From assembly GCF_000701825.1 (NCBI RefSeq), contig NZ_JNJY01000002.1, forward strand, positions 1 through 64,000: a DNA stretch of 64,000 nt, given 5' to 3'. Source of the DNA: Mycoplasma collis ATCC 35278 (GTDB lineage Bacteria > Bacillota_I > Bacilli_A > Mycoplasmatales > Metamycoplasmataceae). Of this stretch, positions 10,025 to 20,146 are shown piece after piece. The position numbers and the translations under genes are program-made. Under the pieces are notes generated by a model that was not told the DNA's origin, searched no databases, and was given only the letters and a program-made list of their open reading frames with translations. Positions within the stretch are counted from its first letter, which is position 1. Every line of letters begins with the position of its first letter.

Positions 10025-10056
10025 TTGAAACAAAAAAAAAAAAAAAAGGAAATAAT
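10025..10056 (+). promoter_or_regulatory. Putative phase-variable promoter with A16 spacer
   Basis: TTGAAA (10025-10030) is a -35-like box. It is followed by C, sixteen A (10032-10047), GG and AATAAT (10051-10056) as a possible -10. The spacing is 20 bases; loss of three A would give the usual 17. Mycoplasma variable lipoprotein genes are switched by poly-A length in this position. The symporter starts about 95 bases downstream. Confidence 0.5.
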
Positions 10057-10099
10057 TTTTAATTGAAAAATAACAACCATTTAATCTTTTTAAAATTTT

Positions 10100-10120
10100 T
10101 TTAGAAGATTAACTTCTAAA
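10100..10120 (+). other. Leader hairpin before the symporter gene
   Basis: TTTAGAAG and CTTCTAAA pair perfectly around ATTAA, inside longer AT-rich complementary arms (AAAATTTTTT... and ...AAAAAAATTTT). It ends about 20 bases before the AAGGAG ribosome binding site. It has no T-run, so it may be an RNA leader structure rather than a terminator. Confidence 0.4.
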
Positions 10121-10149
10121 TTATTTTTAAAAAAATTTTAAGGAGAAAA

Positions 10150-11847
10150 ATGGAAAATTTAAGTGCAAAAAATGCATTTACATGGTTGGACTGAGTAGTT
10201 ATGATTTTCTATATGTTAGGTGTTTTAGCTGTTCCTGCTTTTTTCTTTTGACAAAGTAGGAAAGATAAAAAATTTAACTCTTCAAAATATTTAACAGCAA
10301 AAAATATGAAAGTTCCGGCTATTGTAGTTGCTTTAAGTATTTGAGCAACTGCTTTAAGTAGTTTAACATTTTTAGGAACACCTGGACTTGCTTTTAAAAC
10401 AGGATGAATGTGAGTTGCTGGGCAACTTACAATTTTAGCTATAACCCCTTATTTAGTTAAAATTATTGTTCCTTTTTATCGTAGAATAAAAGGTAGTACA
10501 TCATATTTTTATTTACAACAAAGATTTAATTATTCTTTAAGAATAATCGGATCATTATCATTTATATTATTTCATATTTTTAGAATCGGGATTGTTATTT
10601 ACATTCCGACATTAACTATTTCACTTTTTGTAGATATAAATATTTATCTATTATTATTTATAATTTCCTTTATTGTAATAGTTGGAACATTTTTAGGTGG
10701 TTTTAAAGGAGTATTATATACTGATGCTATTCAAGGTTTTGTTTTAATGTTAGGAATAATATTAATTATAATTTTTGGATTAGCTAAAACAGATTTTAAT
10801 TCATCTACATTTAAATATCACACTTTATTTACTAAAGATCAATGAAAAATATCTGCTGCACAAGGTGGTATATTCTTTATTTTTGTATCTGGTTATATAT
10901 CAACTATGTTTTCATATACAGCTTCCCAAGATATTGTACAAAGATATAAAACAGGAAAAACAATTGCAACAACATATAAATCTATTTATATTAATATTAT
11001 TTTAGTTGCCATAACAATTTTACTTTTCTATGGAGCTGGAAGTGTTTTATACTCTTACTATTCATCACAAGGAGTAGATGTTGATCGTAAAGACGCTATT
11101 GATACAATTGTAGGTGTTGAAAAAGCTGCTAATAATTTATTGTTATCAAATTATATTATTAAAGTTTTACCAATGGGTATATCAGGGCTAGTTGTAGCAG
11201 CTATATTTGCAGCTAGTCAATCAACTGTTTCATCTTCGCTAAATTCTTTAGTTACAACATTTATTGATGACATTTTAGTTGTTTTTATAAAAATTAAAGA
11301 AAAAACTAAATTAATGCTCTCTTATATTCTTACAACAGCATTCGGAGTTTTAGGATTTCTAGTTACAATTTTAATCGCTGCTACAAAGCAACAAAATTTA
11401 ATTGAATACTTTTTAGGAATAGTAGGACTTTTAGGAGCTCCTTTAGCTGGTATTTTCTTTTTAGCAATTATTACTAAAAGAACAAATTGAATCGGAGCTT
11501 TAACTGGTGTTATAACATCATTTATTGTAACATTACCAATTTGAATACTTGCTACTATAACTAAAACTTTTGAATTTCAAACTGGAGTTTATTTAACTAT
11601 TATTAGTTTTACAATTGTTATTTTAATAAGTTATTTAGTATCAATAATTACTAATCATTTTTTCAAAATTAAACAAAATAATTTAACAAATTTAACTATT
11701 TGAACAAAAAGTGCAGAATTTAAAAAATTAATTAAATTAGAAAAAAAATTACTAAAAATTTCTAAGATAAATCAAGATGAAATTGATTATCAAAATATTT
11801 TAAATGAAATTGAAAAATTAGAAAAAATTGTTGAAGCTCAAAATTAA
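10150..11847 (+). CDS. Sodium:solute symporter family transporter
   Basis: 565 aa with about thirteen predicted membrane helices, the usual architecture of the SSS family (Na+-coupled uptake of sugars, sialic acid, proline and others). Family features visible are LSIWATALSSLTFLGTPG in the second helix, GGFKGVLYTDAIQG in the middle, and QDIVQRYKTGKT after helix seven, followed by SQSTVSSSLNSL. The C-terminus is a Lys/Glu-rich cytosolic tail. AAGGAG precedes the ATG by 5 bases. The substrate cannot be fixed from sequence; the YhcH-family gene at 44494 belongs to a family linked to sialic acid use, but it is 33 kb away. Expression may be switched by the A16 promoter tract. Confidence 0.88.
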
Positions 11848-11864
11848 TTTTGATAAAAAAAATA

Positions 11865-11893
11865 AAACCGGGTAATTGTTTACCTGGTTTTTT
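11865..11893. terminator. Terminator between the symporter and type III res
   Basis: AAACCGGGTAA pairs with TTACCTGGTTT around TTG(T), followed by T6. A-rich sequence on the other side makes it usable by both convergent genes. Confidence 0.8.
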
Positions 11894-11931
11894 AATTTAT
11901 TTTTTGAATGATAATTTAATTTTAAATTCTA

Positions 11932-14297
11932 CTATAATTTGTTTAAAATTTCAAAAATATCATAAAGTTCATTGTTACCACTTATTAATTTTTCATCGAT
12001 TTTAGGATTGCTACTTGCGCCTTCTACTTTTATCTTTTCTTTTTTAGACTCAATTTTACAAATAATTAATGAGATATCAGATTCATTTTTTAATAATGAT
12101 TTTGATGAATTATTATTATAATTTTCAATATATTTTTTATATGCTTTTAAAATATTTTCTGTTTTTTTAGGATTTATATCTTTTTTGCCTTTTACCTCAA
12201 AATAAAGATAATGCTTTTTTTTATATAAAATTATAAAATCAGGATAAGAATTAAAGATTTTTCCTTCTAATAAGTATTCAAAACTTAAACCTTTATGGGG
12301 TAAATTTTTACTTCAGATAAAAAAATCTTTTTTTTCCAATGGAAAATTTTCTAATTCTGAAATAAAAATATTTTCATTTTCAGAAGTATAACTTAATTCT
12401 ATTTTATTGTAAGTCTTAACAGCATCTATCATTGCTTTATAAGCATAATCATTAGCATAAACTTTTTGAGTTTTTTCTTTTAATAATACCTCTTCATAAT
12501 TTTCGGGTAAAAAATTTGTTTTTTCTATTTCATATAATTCAGTTTTATTTTCAATATTTTTTAAAAAGGCATTATAAATATCTTCGAAGTTGGAAATATA
12601 TTCTTTAAATATTGTATAAAGAAATAAATTAAAATTTTTAAATTCATTATTTTGTTTAAAAAATCAATTTTTAATATTCTCTACAATAAAAGAAGAAAAA
12701 ATATTTTTATGTTTATTTAAAAACTTGATAACAAATAATTTTAAATCAATTTCATTATAAATTTTTGAAATAATATATTTAACAAATTCATTATTTTCTG
12801 ATTTAATCATTTTATATTCATTAATTAAATATTTGTTATTATCATTTAAATTTTGATTAATTTTTTTATCTTTATTAAATTCGAGATTTTTATTTAAATT
12901 ATTATCATTATCATTATTTGAATTTTGATAAAGATTGAAAAATTTTTTAATTTTTTGAAATATTTCAATCGCATTATCATTTAAAAAAATTTCAAATTTT
13001 TCTCATAATTTAAAATAATTAATAACTATTTTTTCTTTTTTATTTTTTATTAGCATTTCGCCACTAAAAAATTTTTCTTTTCTTAATTCTTTTTTAAGAT
13101 TAAAAATAGTTTTATCTTTTATGTCTAATTTATTATCTGAATAAACAAAATATTTTAATCCTATAGAATTTTTTGAATAATTAGCTGTTGGATTTGGGTT
13201 TCTTTTTATCCTTCCCAAAGTTTGAATATTTAAAGTTTCAGAACAAACATTTCTCAATCTAATAAGCATACAAGCTCTTGGAATATTTCACCCAACACCT
13301 GGACCTACTTTGAAAATTATTGCATTAATATCTGAATTATTTTTGGATATTTCTTCAAGATTTAAATTTATTCTTGAATTAGAATCTATTTTTTGATCTG
13401 AAAAATATTTTGCTCATGTCAAATTATTTTGTTCTAAAATTTTTATTATTTTTTCAATATTTTCATCAAATTCTTCGCTATTATTTTTTGTTTTATCAGA
13501 AACTTGAATAAGCATTGCAGGTTGGATATTTTTTAATTCTTTTTCTAAAAAATATTGTTTTTTTACTTCATTAAATTCTTTACACGCAATGTTCAATAAT
13601 TGAAATGAATCAATTTCACTTTTATTTGAAATTTTGATGTTTTTATTAAAAACTTCTTCATTTTTAATTAATTTTATATTATCGTTTTGTAAATCTTGTT
13701 CAGTGATTTTAATTAATTTTTCATTGCCTTTTGGAGTTGCTGTCATTTTTATAATAAAATCAGCATTTTCCAACATTAAATTTTCAAATGTTTTTTCATA
13801 TGAATCTAATTTTATTGTGCCTCCATAGTGAGCTTCATCTCTAATATAAACTAATTTTAAATCTTCATTTTTTAATTGAAACACAAAATCTTCAATAATT
13901 TGTCTTTCTGTAAAAATTCTATCCTTTCCAAAAGAAGATTTACCAAAAATATAAACTTGATTTTTTTTGCATAAAATGAAAAATCTTTATCTTTGGGTAA
14001 TTTATCCTTAGATTTAGTAGGCGATTCTTTAAGTATTATTTCAAATTTATTATTTAAATATTTTAAATAATCATCTAAATTATTTTTCATCTGTTTAGGC
14101 AAATCAGCAGATGATAATGTAGCAATAATAAAAACTAAATTATCATTATAATTTTCTGATATTAATTTATCTATAAAATTAGCCATCATAAAGGTTTTTC
14201 CGCTACCTGTTGGAGCTTGAAATTGGATTATTTTTTCTTCTTGATAATTTTTTACAATTTTTTCTACAGCTTGTAATTGTATATTTGATAATTGCAT
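11932..14297 (-). pseudogene. res: Type III restriction endonuclease Res subunit, frameshifted
   Basis: Res is the ATP-dependent translocase/nuclease that cuts DNA together with Mod. About 788 aa can be read in two frames. Frame one (from ATG 14297) has the Q-like start and Walker A QAPTGSGKTFM. It goes wrong at an A8 tract (T8 at 13961-13968 on plus); with one more A it continues KKNQVYIFGKSSFGKDRIF. The second frame holds IRDEAHYGG (DEAH box), TATPKG (motif III), NIQTLGRIKRN (motif VI) and a C-terminal nuclease site SYPDFIILY...FEVKGKK of the PD-(D/E)xK type. The start lies 1 base after the mod stop. It may be truly phase-variable, decayed, or a sequencing error. Confidence 0.85.
13961..13968 (+). 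repeat. T8 homopolymer at the res frameshift
   Basis: Eight T on plus (A8 in the gene). Nine would join the two res frames. A candidate slippage site. Confidence 0.7.
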
Positions 14298-14298
14298 T

Positions 14299-16033
14299 TT
14301 ATTTTCTAAGTGCCATTAATTTTTTCAAAGTTAATAAAATTTCAGTTTCGTTATAAAGCTGTAAATTTTTAATGCCGAAATTTTCAAGCATTAATTTAAA
14401 TTTTTTAATAATATTTTCAATTGTGTCTTCATTTTCATTAATTGAAATATTAAAATATTCAATATTATAGACATCTAAATAAGTATTCAAAAAAGGTTTA
14501 TTTTTTTCTATTCATTGAAAATTAGTTTTTTGATCAGTGCCTACACCTTTAATTATTTTATATAATCTTTCATATGTGATATCATAAGCTATATTATTTT
14601 CATTATTAGTTACTAAGGTAAATGTTCTATTTCCGCCATCTTCTCTATTTAGTTCTAAAATCGCATGTCCAGTTGTCCCAGAACCAACAAAAAAGTCTAA
14701 AATTTTTGCATTTTTATTAGGATGTAAATTTATTAAATATTTTATTAGTGTTGTATTTTTTGAGTATGGAAAAATTAAATTTAATTTTTTTAAATCTTTC
14801 GATCCTTTTGATGATGAAATATTCAATATATCATTTTCAAAATTTAAATTATTAATTTGATTAAAAATTAAATTATTAATATCTTCGCTTATAATGGATT
14901 TATAAGTGTTTAATTTTTCATTTTTTTCTTTTCTTTCGTAAACTTTATATAAATTTTTGATAAATTTTACACTTAATAAATTTATCTTTTTTTCCATAGT
15001 TTCTTTACTAAGTCTTCATCTCCCTAATTTACCATTAAACAAACTAGGTCTTATTATTTGATAATTTTTTTTCAGTAATTCATGATTATCTTTATAAATT
15101 TCCATACCTGAAAATTCATTAACTTGTTTCGGATCATAATCTAATAAAATTTTTATATCGTTAGTTTCAGGATTGAAATATATTGATTGACCCATATTTT
15201 TTCTTTTATACAAATAGCCATCAATACCTTTTTGTTCTAATGATTGATTTGAAATAGAATTAATGTTATAAAAAGTTTTGTTAATTTTAAATTTTTGAAT
15301 ATTTTTTGCATAAGTTAAAATATATTCATGATTTGATTCAAAAAATTTAGCATCATTTTGTGCATTTAATTTATTTCATATAATGTTTGCAATAAAATTT
15401 TCTTCACCAAAAATTTCATCCATTAAAATTCTTAAATAAGCTTGTTCATTATCATCAATTGAAATAAAAATAATTCCATCTTCAGTTAAAAGATCTCTAG
15501 CTATGAAAGTCTTTCATTCATCATATTTAGTCAACCATTTCTTGAAAAACGATCACGATATGAAAATGTACTTGCTGATATATTTTCTTTATCATTAGCA
15601 AGTGAATTGCCTTCTTCTTTAGTTTTTTCAGTATTATATGGAGGATCTATATAAATTATATTATATTTTGCATCCTCTCTCTCTCTCTCTCTCTCTCTTG
15701 GAGCACTAAAAGATTTTTTAATGCATCATAATTTTCACCAATTATTAATTGATTTTTATTATTAGTTAAAAAATTATCATTGATTGATAATTTTTCATCT
15801 TTCACTAAAAGTGAAATAATACTATTTTCACTTTCTGGCGCAGCATCAAATCTAAAACCTAATTTAATTCTTTGAATTAAAAGCTTATAAATTTGTTCTA
15901 ATAAAAATTCATCACCTTCAAATTTTTTCAAAATGTTTTTTATAAGCGCCTCTTGATCATCATTTATATATTTGATACCGTTTTTATTTTTTAATTCTTC
16001 TAATTTTTCAAAGTAATTTTTTAAATTTTTCAT
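14299..16033 (-). pseudogene. mod: Type III DNA methyltransferase Mod, out of frame at an AG repeat
   Basis: Mod binds DNA, methylates adenine and gives the system its specificity. The N-terminus (from ATG 16033) reads to IIGENYDALKNLLVLQE and enters (AG)12 at 15675-15698, after which the frame soon stops. With 11 or 14 repeats it continues DAKYNIIYIDPPYNT, the catalytic motif IV. The frame then runs through YRDRFSRNGWLNMMNERLS and meets a second 1-base lesion near 15501-15505, before ARDLLTEDGIIFISIDDNE in the third frame. The rest, about 400 codons, is open and includes the specificity region and AKILDFFVGSGTTGHAILEL (SAM-binding motif I). The order IV before I is typical of beta-class type III Mod. 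The two genes form one mod-res operon. Confidence 0.88.
15675..15698 (+). repeat. (CT)12 dinucleotide repeat, AG repeat in mod
   Basis: Twelve uninterrupted CT units on plus, reading as Glu-Arg codons in the gene. With n units the frame is open when n leaves remainder 2 on division by 3 (11 or 14). Twelve is OFF. Confidence 0.92.
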
Positions 16034-16195
16034 ATTTCCTCCATCTTAAAATATAATAATTAAATAATACTACAACCTGAATATTTAAATAAGTAATTAA
16101 TTAAATTAAGTTATTTTTTGTTAGATAAAAAAAATAATTAAGTTTTAAAAACTGAATTTCAATATTTTTTACAGTATTTAATTTAATTTTTAATA

Positions 16196-16228
16196 AAAAA
16201 AATACCACTTTTAAATAAAAGTGATACT
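16196..16228 (-). terminator. Terminator after the M42 peptidase
   Basis: CACTTTTA and TAAAAGTG form a stem with a 3-base loop, with a T-run following on the minus strand. The gap 16034-16195 is AT-rich, would hold the mod promoter, and shows no gene. Confidence 0.75.
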
Positions 16229-16249
16229 TCAAATAATTTTGTTTTTTAA

Positions 16250-17332
16250 TTATTTTTTTCTAATGCTTTCTAGCATTTTAGCATCAAATACTTTATAAAA
16301 TTCACTAATCAATTTTATACAATTTTTAATATCATTTAATGATGCTACACCAATTGGTGAATGTAAATATCTTTGAGGAATAGAAATAGAAATAGTAGGA
16401 ACACCTCTTTTACCATATTGCAATTCAGCAGCATCAGTTCCACCACCTTGCGCAACATATTTATAGATAGGAACATCATGCTTTTTAGCTAAATCAAAAA
16501 ATATTTTAACTAATTCAGTGTTGATAATTGTTTCAAAATCCATCATTGTTATTGCTACACCTTTACCAACAGCAGGAATTCCTTTCATTGCGTTAAGTGT
16601 ATCATGTGATGCACCTGTATCAATTACAATAGCTACATCAGCATTAATTCAATTAGCTATAACTTTCGCTCCTCTTGTCCCCACTTCTTCTTGTGTTGTT
16701 CCAACAAAGTAAGGAATATTTGGTAATTGTTCATTTTTTAATGAATTTACCACAAAATCCAAAACAGTAACTCCTGCTCTATTATCCATAGCTTTTCCCG
16801 CGACTAAATCAGGATTAAATAATCTCATAGTTTCACCATGAACATAAATTCTATCCCCAGGTTCGATCCCTTGGCTTTGAGCTTGTTTTTTGTTTTTAAA
16901 ACCAAAATCAACATACATATCTTTAATTGTTGGAGCTTTTAGTCTTTTTTCAGCTTCTAAAATATGAATAGAAGTATGGCCAAAAATTCCATAAAATTCT
17001 TTATTAGTTGAAGAAATTAATTTAGCTTTTGTTCCGATAAATACAAGAGGTCAAACTCCTCCAACTGCAGATACTAAAATTTGCCCATTATCATTAATAT
17101 CTAAAACTCTAAAACCTACTTCATCAACATGAGCAGCTAATAAAATTTTAGGTCCTTTATTATGATTTTTTTTAGTTATGATTAGTGAATTTAGCCCATC
17201 TCTAGCAAATTCTACATTAGCATCTTTAGTATTTTTTTTAATAGCTTGAATTACATCTTCTTCAAAACCTGAAATACCATGGATTTCCATATATTCTTTA
17301 AGTCTTTTAAAAATTGCATTTTTATTTACCAT
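16250..17332 (-). CDS. M42 family metallopeptidase (glutamyl aminopeptidase-like)
   Basis: 360 aa. This is a dinuclear-metal aminopeptidase that trims N-terminal residues from peptides in the cytosol. The expected ligands and catalytic residues are in order: AAHVDEVGF (His, then Asp-Glu) near residue 67, GKAMDNR (bridging Asp), TQEEVGTRG (catalytic Glu pair), VIDTGASHDT (Asp) and RYLHSPIG (His) near the end. Length is normal for the family. A ribosome binding site (aaggagaaaa) precedes the ATG. Three TGA Trp codons split it under the standard code. It is the last gene before a terminator, downstream of rplS but with a 50-base gap. Confidence 0.93.
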
Positions 17333-17382
17333 TTTTTCTCCTTAATTTTAAATTTAATAAAAAAAATAAAACTTAAAAAGCT

Positions 17383-17739
17383 TTATTTTTTGTTTCTTAT
17401 TTCTTTTAATCTAGCAGATTTACCTTTTCTATCTCTCATGTAGTATAATCTCGCTCTTCTTATTTTGTTTGAACGAACAACTTCAATTTTGTCAATTAAT
17501 GGAGAGTGAAGAGGAAATGTTCTTTCAACACCAACATTATAAGAAATCTTTCTAACAGTAAACATCTCTCTTAATCCTGTACTGTTTTTAACAATAACAA
17601 GACCTTCAAAAACTTGAATTCTTTCTTTATTATTTTCTTTAATTTTAACGTGAACTCTAACATTATCACCTACTCTAAAGTTAGGTAAATTAGTTTTTAG
17701 TTGTTTTTCTTCAACAAGAGAAATTAATTTATTTTGCAT
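17383..17739 (-). CDS. rplS: Ribosomal protein L19
   Basis: 118 aa, a basic protein of the large subunit that lies at the interface with the small subunit. Typical are [46 protein letters not shown], and the basic C-terminus with [20 protein letters not shown]. Its start overlaps the trmD stop by 11 bases, so translation is probably coupled. It is third in rpsP-trmD-rplS. Confidence 0.97.
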   Translation of the reverse strand: MQNKLISLVEEKQLKTNLPNFRVGDNVRVHVKIKENNKERIQVFEGLVIVKNSTGLREMFTVRKISYNVGVERTFPLHSPLIDKIEVVRSNKIRRARLYYMRDRKGKSARLKEIRNKK

Positions 17740-18403
17740 TTTCTATCCTTTCTAATAGATCAGGTCTATTTTTTTTAGTTTTTTCTAATTGTTTTTCTTT
17801 TTTTCAGTTTTCAATATTTTTATGATTACCACTAAATAAAACTTCTGGAACTAATCAATTGTTATAGTTTCTCGGTCTTGTATATTGAGGAAAATCTAAC
17901 AAATTTTGTTCAAATGATTCATTTTCATGTGATTCTTTTTTTATTACACCATCAATTAACCTAATAATTGAATCAGCAATTACCATAGATGGTAATTCAC
18001 CTCCAGTTAAAACAAAATCACCTATTGATATTTCTTCATCAACTAAATAATCAATAATTCTCTCGTCAAAACCTTCATATCTTCCAGCAATAAAAGTAAT
18101 TTCTTTCTCTTTTGAAAATTTTTTAGCCATATTTTGATTAAAAACTTTACCTTGAGGACTTAAAGCAATTTTTACTCCACCAACTGTTTTTAAAGCTAAA
18201 TGAATTGGTTCTACTTGCAAAAGCATTCCATGACCGCCACCAAATATTTCATCATCTACTTTTTTATGCTTACTTTGTGAAAAATCTCTAATATCAATAA
18301 TATTAATTTCTATTATTTTTTTTTCAATTGCTTTTGCGATAATTGATTCAGATTTAAAAGCTTCGAAATATTTAGGGAAAAGTGTTAAAAAATTTATTTT
18401 CAT
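17729..18403 (-). CDS. trmD: tRNA (guanine37-N1)-methyltransferase
   Basis: 224 aa. It methylates G37 next to the anticodon, preventing +1 frameshifting. It begins [16 protein letters not shown] and shows the trefoil-knot SAM-binding region: [22 protein letters not shown] and [13 protein letters not shown]. The C-terminus continues past a TGA Trp codon and overlaps rplS. It follows rpsP with a 36-base gap. Confidence 0.96.
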
Positions 18404-18439
18404 AAAAATATTTTTTCTTAGTTTTTTAGATAAATATTA

Positions 18440-18694
18440 TTATTTTTGTTCAGCGAATGTTTTAAAAATTGCTTCTTTTTTAAGTAAATTTCTTACTACT
18501 TGAGTTGGAACAGCGCCTTGATTTAATCATTTTAAAACTAAATCTTTTTGAATTTTTAATTCTTTTGAATGTGGATTATAATGTCCTAAAATTTCAATAA
18601 ATCTTCCATCTCTAGGAGCTCTAGCATCAGCAGCAACTATTTTATAAAAAGCGTTAAATTTATTTCCTAAACGTTTTAATCTTAGTTTTACCAT
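18440..18694 (-). CDS. rpsP: Ribosomal protein S16
   Basis: 84 aa, too short for many ORF filters. It begins [20 protein letters not shown], followed by [20 protein letters not shown], the classic S16 opening. GAAAGG lies 6 bases before the ATG. It is first in the operon with trmD and rplS; rimM, which usually sits between rpsP and trmD in bacteria, is absent here. Confidence 0.96.
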
Positions 18695-18780
18695 ATTTTT
18701 ACCTTTCTTTTGATTTTATTTAATTTATAAATTTAAATTAAAAAAATAATAATAAAAATATTTTACATTAAAATAAAAAA

Positions 18781-18829
18781 AAATCAAGCATTTTTGCTTT
18801 ACTAAATTAAAAAACAAAAAACTTGATTT
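18781..18829 (-). terminator. Terminator for the minus-strand operon ending at 18975
   Basis: AAATCAAG and CTTGATTT pair across a 33-base loop that contains its own AGCAAAAATGCT hairpin. On the minus strand a T9 run follows. It would end transcripts from the yebC-to-RpiR operon, reading antisense through tRNA-Trp. Confidence 0.55.
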
Positions 18830-18843
18830 TCAGATAATAAATT

Positions 18844-18871
18844 TTGAAAAATTAATAATATATTGTATAAT
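18844..18871 (+). promoter_or_regulatory. Promoter of tRNA-Trp
   Basis: TTGAAA, a 16-base spacer, then TATAAT, which ends 19 bases before the tRNA. Confidence 0.65.
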
Positions 18872-18890
18872 AGAAAAGAATTACTTGTGT

Positions 18891-18965
18891 AGAGGTGTAG
18901 TTCAATGGTAGAACAACGGGCTTCAACCCCGTGTGTTATGGGTTCGAGTCCTGTCACCTCTGCCA
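18891..18965 (+). tRNA. tRNA-Trp (anticodon UCA), decodes UGA
   Basis: A 75-base tRNA with encoded CCA. The acceptor stem AGAGGTG pairs with CACCTCT, and the anticodon loop CTTCAAC lies between ACGGG and CCCGT, giving TCA at positions 34-36. This is the mycoplasma tRNA that reads UGA (and UGG by wobble) as Trp, and justifies reading TGA as sense here. Confidence 0.95.
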
Positions 18966-18974
18966 TTTTTTTTA

Positions 18975-19724
18975 TTACTTTTCGAAAATAGTTATTAATA
19001 AATCTAAAATAAAAATGCAAGTAATTTTAAAATTATTTTGAAAAAAATCTATATCTTTAAAATTATTCTCATTTATATTGAAAAAGTTAATTATTTCAGA
19101 ATTAGTATTAGTTTGAAAACCATTTTTACTTAAAATAATGCTTTTAATTTTTAAATGTTCTAATGAATTTAAAAATTCATTGTGAGAATTTTCAGGATCA
19201 ATATCTATAAAAAGTAATAATTCATCATTATATTCATAATTATTTAACAAAAAATCATAACTATCAAAATAAACGATTTTTTTATTTCTTTTTTCAAAAT
19301 ATGTTTCAAAATCTTTAAATGAAAAATTAAAGTTTTTAGCTTTATAAATATAAATTTTAGAAGTCATTTTTAAAAATTTATAACTTTTTTCTAAAAAATT
19401 ATTAGAAATATTTTTAAATATTTCATCTATGATCAAATTATATCTAGAATGTAAATAAAATGTAGGATTAAAAAAAGCGTCATTAATTTTTTTAGGCTCA
19501 TTTTTTATTTGATTTAAAACATAATTTTTTAATTCTTTTAAATTAGCATAACCAATTTTTTTGGCATATTTGGATACTATTGATGATGAAGCTAAAATTG
19601 AATGATTTAATATTTCTTTTGCAGTTAATTTTACAAATAATTCAGGATTTTCTTCGATTCATTCTTCTAAAATTTGTTCGCTATGTGTTAATTTTGCATA
19701 TAAATTTAAATGTTTAATTTTCAT
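18975..19724 (-). CDS. MurR/RpiR family transcriptional regulator
   Basis: 249 aa. The N-terminal ~80 residues form the RpiR-type helix-turn-helix (LTAKEILNHSILASSSIVSKYAKKIGY, then NLKELKNYVL). The remainder is a weakly conserved alpha/beta part where a sugar-isomerase (SIS) domain is expected, with FIDIDPENSHNEFL. Such regulators usually sense sugar phosphates. The SIS core looks degenerate, so ligand binding is uncertain. Its start overlaps the sufU stop by 11 bases; it is last in the operon, an odd partner for Fe-S genes. One TGA Trp codon is used. Confidence 0.72.
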
Positions 19725-20124
19725 ATTCCTCATTTTCAAGTTTTTTAGTAATTATTTTACTTATCATATTAGCGCATTCTAATCTATTTAAATGTGTTTT
19801 TACATTTTCAAAAATAAGAAGTTTATCTAAGATAATTTTATTTATTTCTACATTCTTTTTTTGGATTAAATTTTCATAATTGATTATTATATTTTTTATT
19901 TCATCAATATTTTTATCTTTTATTAAATCTAAAAATATATCGCTAGAAGCTAAAAATACAGCACATCCTATTGCTTCAAATTCTGCTTTTTCAACTTTTT
20001 TATTATTTGGGTTTATTTCTAAATTTAATCATATTTCATCAACGCAATTATTACTATGTAGATAAAGACTATTTTGTTTATCAATATTATTAATTTTATT
20101 ACGTGGATTTAAATAATGATCCAT
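19714..20124 (-). CDS. sufU: SufU-like iron-sulfur cluster assembly protein
   Basis: 136 aa from ATG 20122-20124. SufU takes sulfur from SufS and/or serves as an Fe-S scaffold. It begins MDHYLNPRNK and keeps the three family cysteines in context: NNCVDEIW, AIGCAVFLASSDI and RLECANMIS. The usual Asp near the first cysteine is present as C-V-D. It directly follows sufS with a 22-base gap. The ribosome binding site is weak (aaaagaaaaa). Confidence 0.85.
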
Positions 20125-20146
20125 AATGATTTTTCTTTTGTCGTCA

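Noticed and set aside
18802..19020. Minus-strand open frame of 72 codons across tRNA-Trp
   Set aside because: It is antisense to a confident tRNA and has no coding character.
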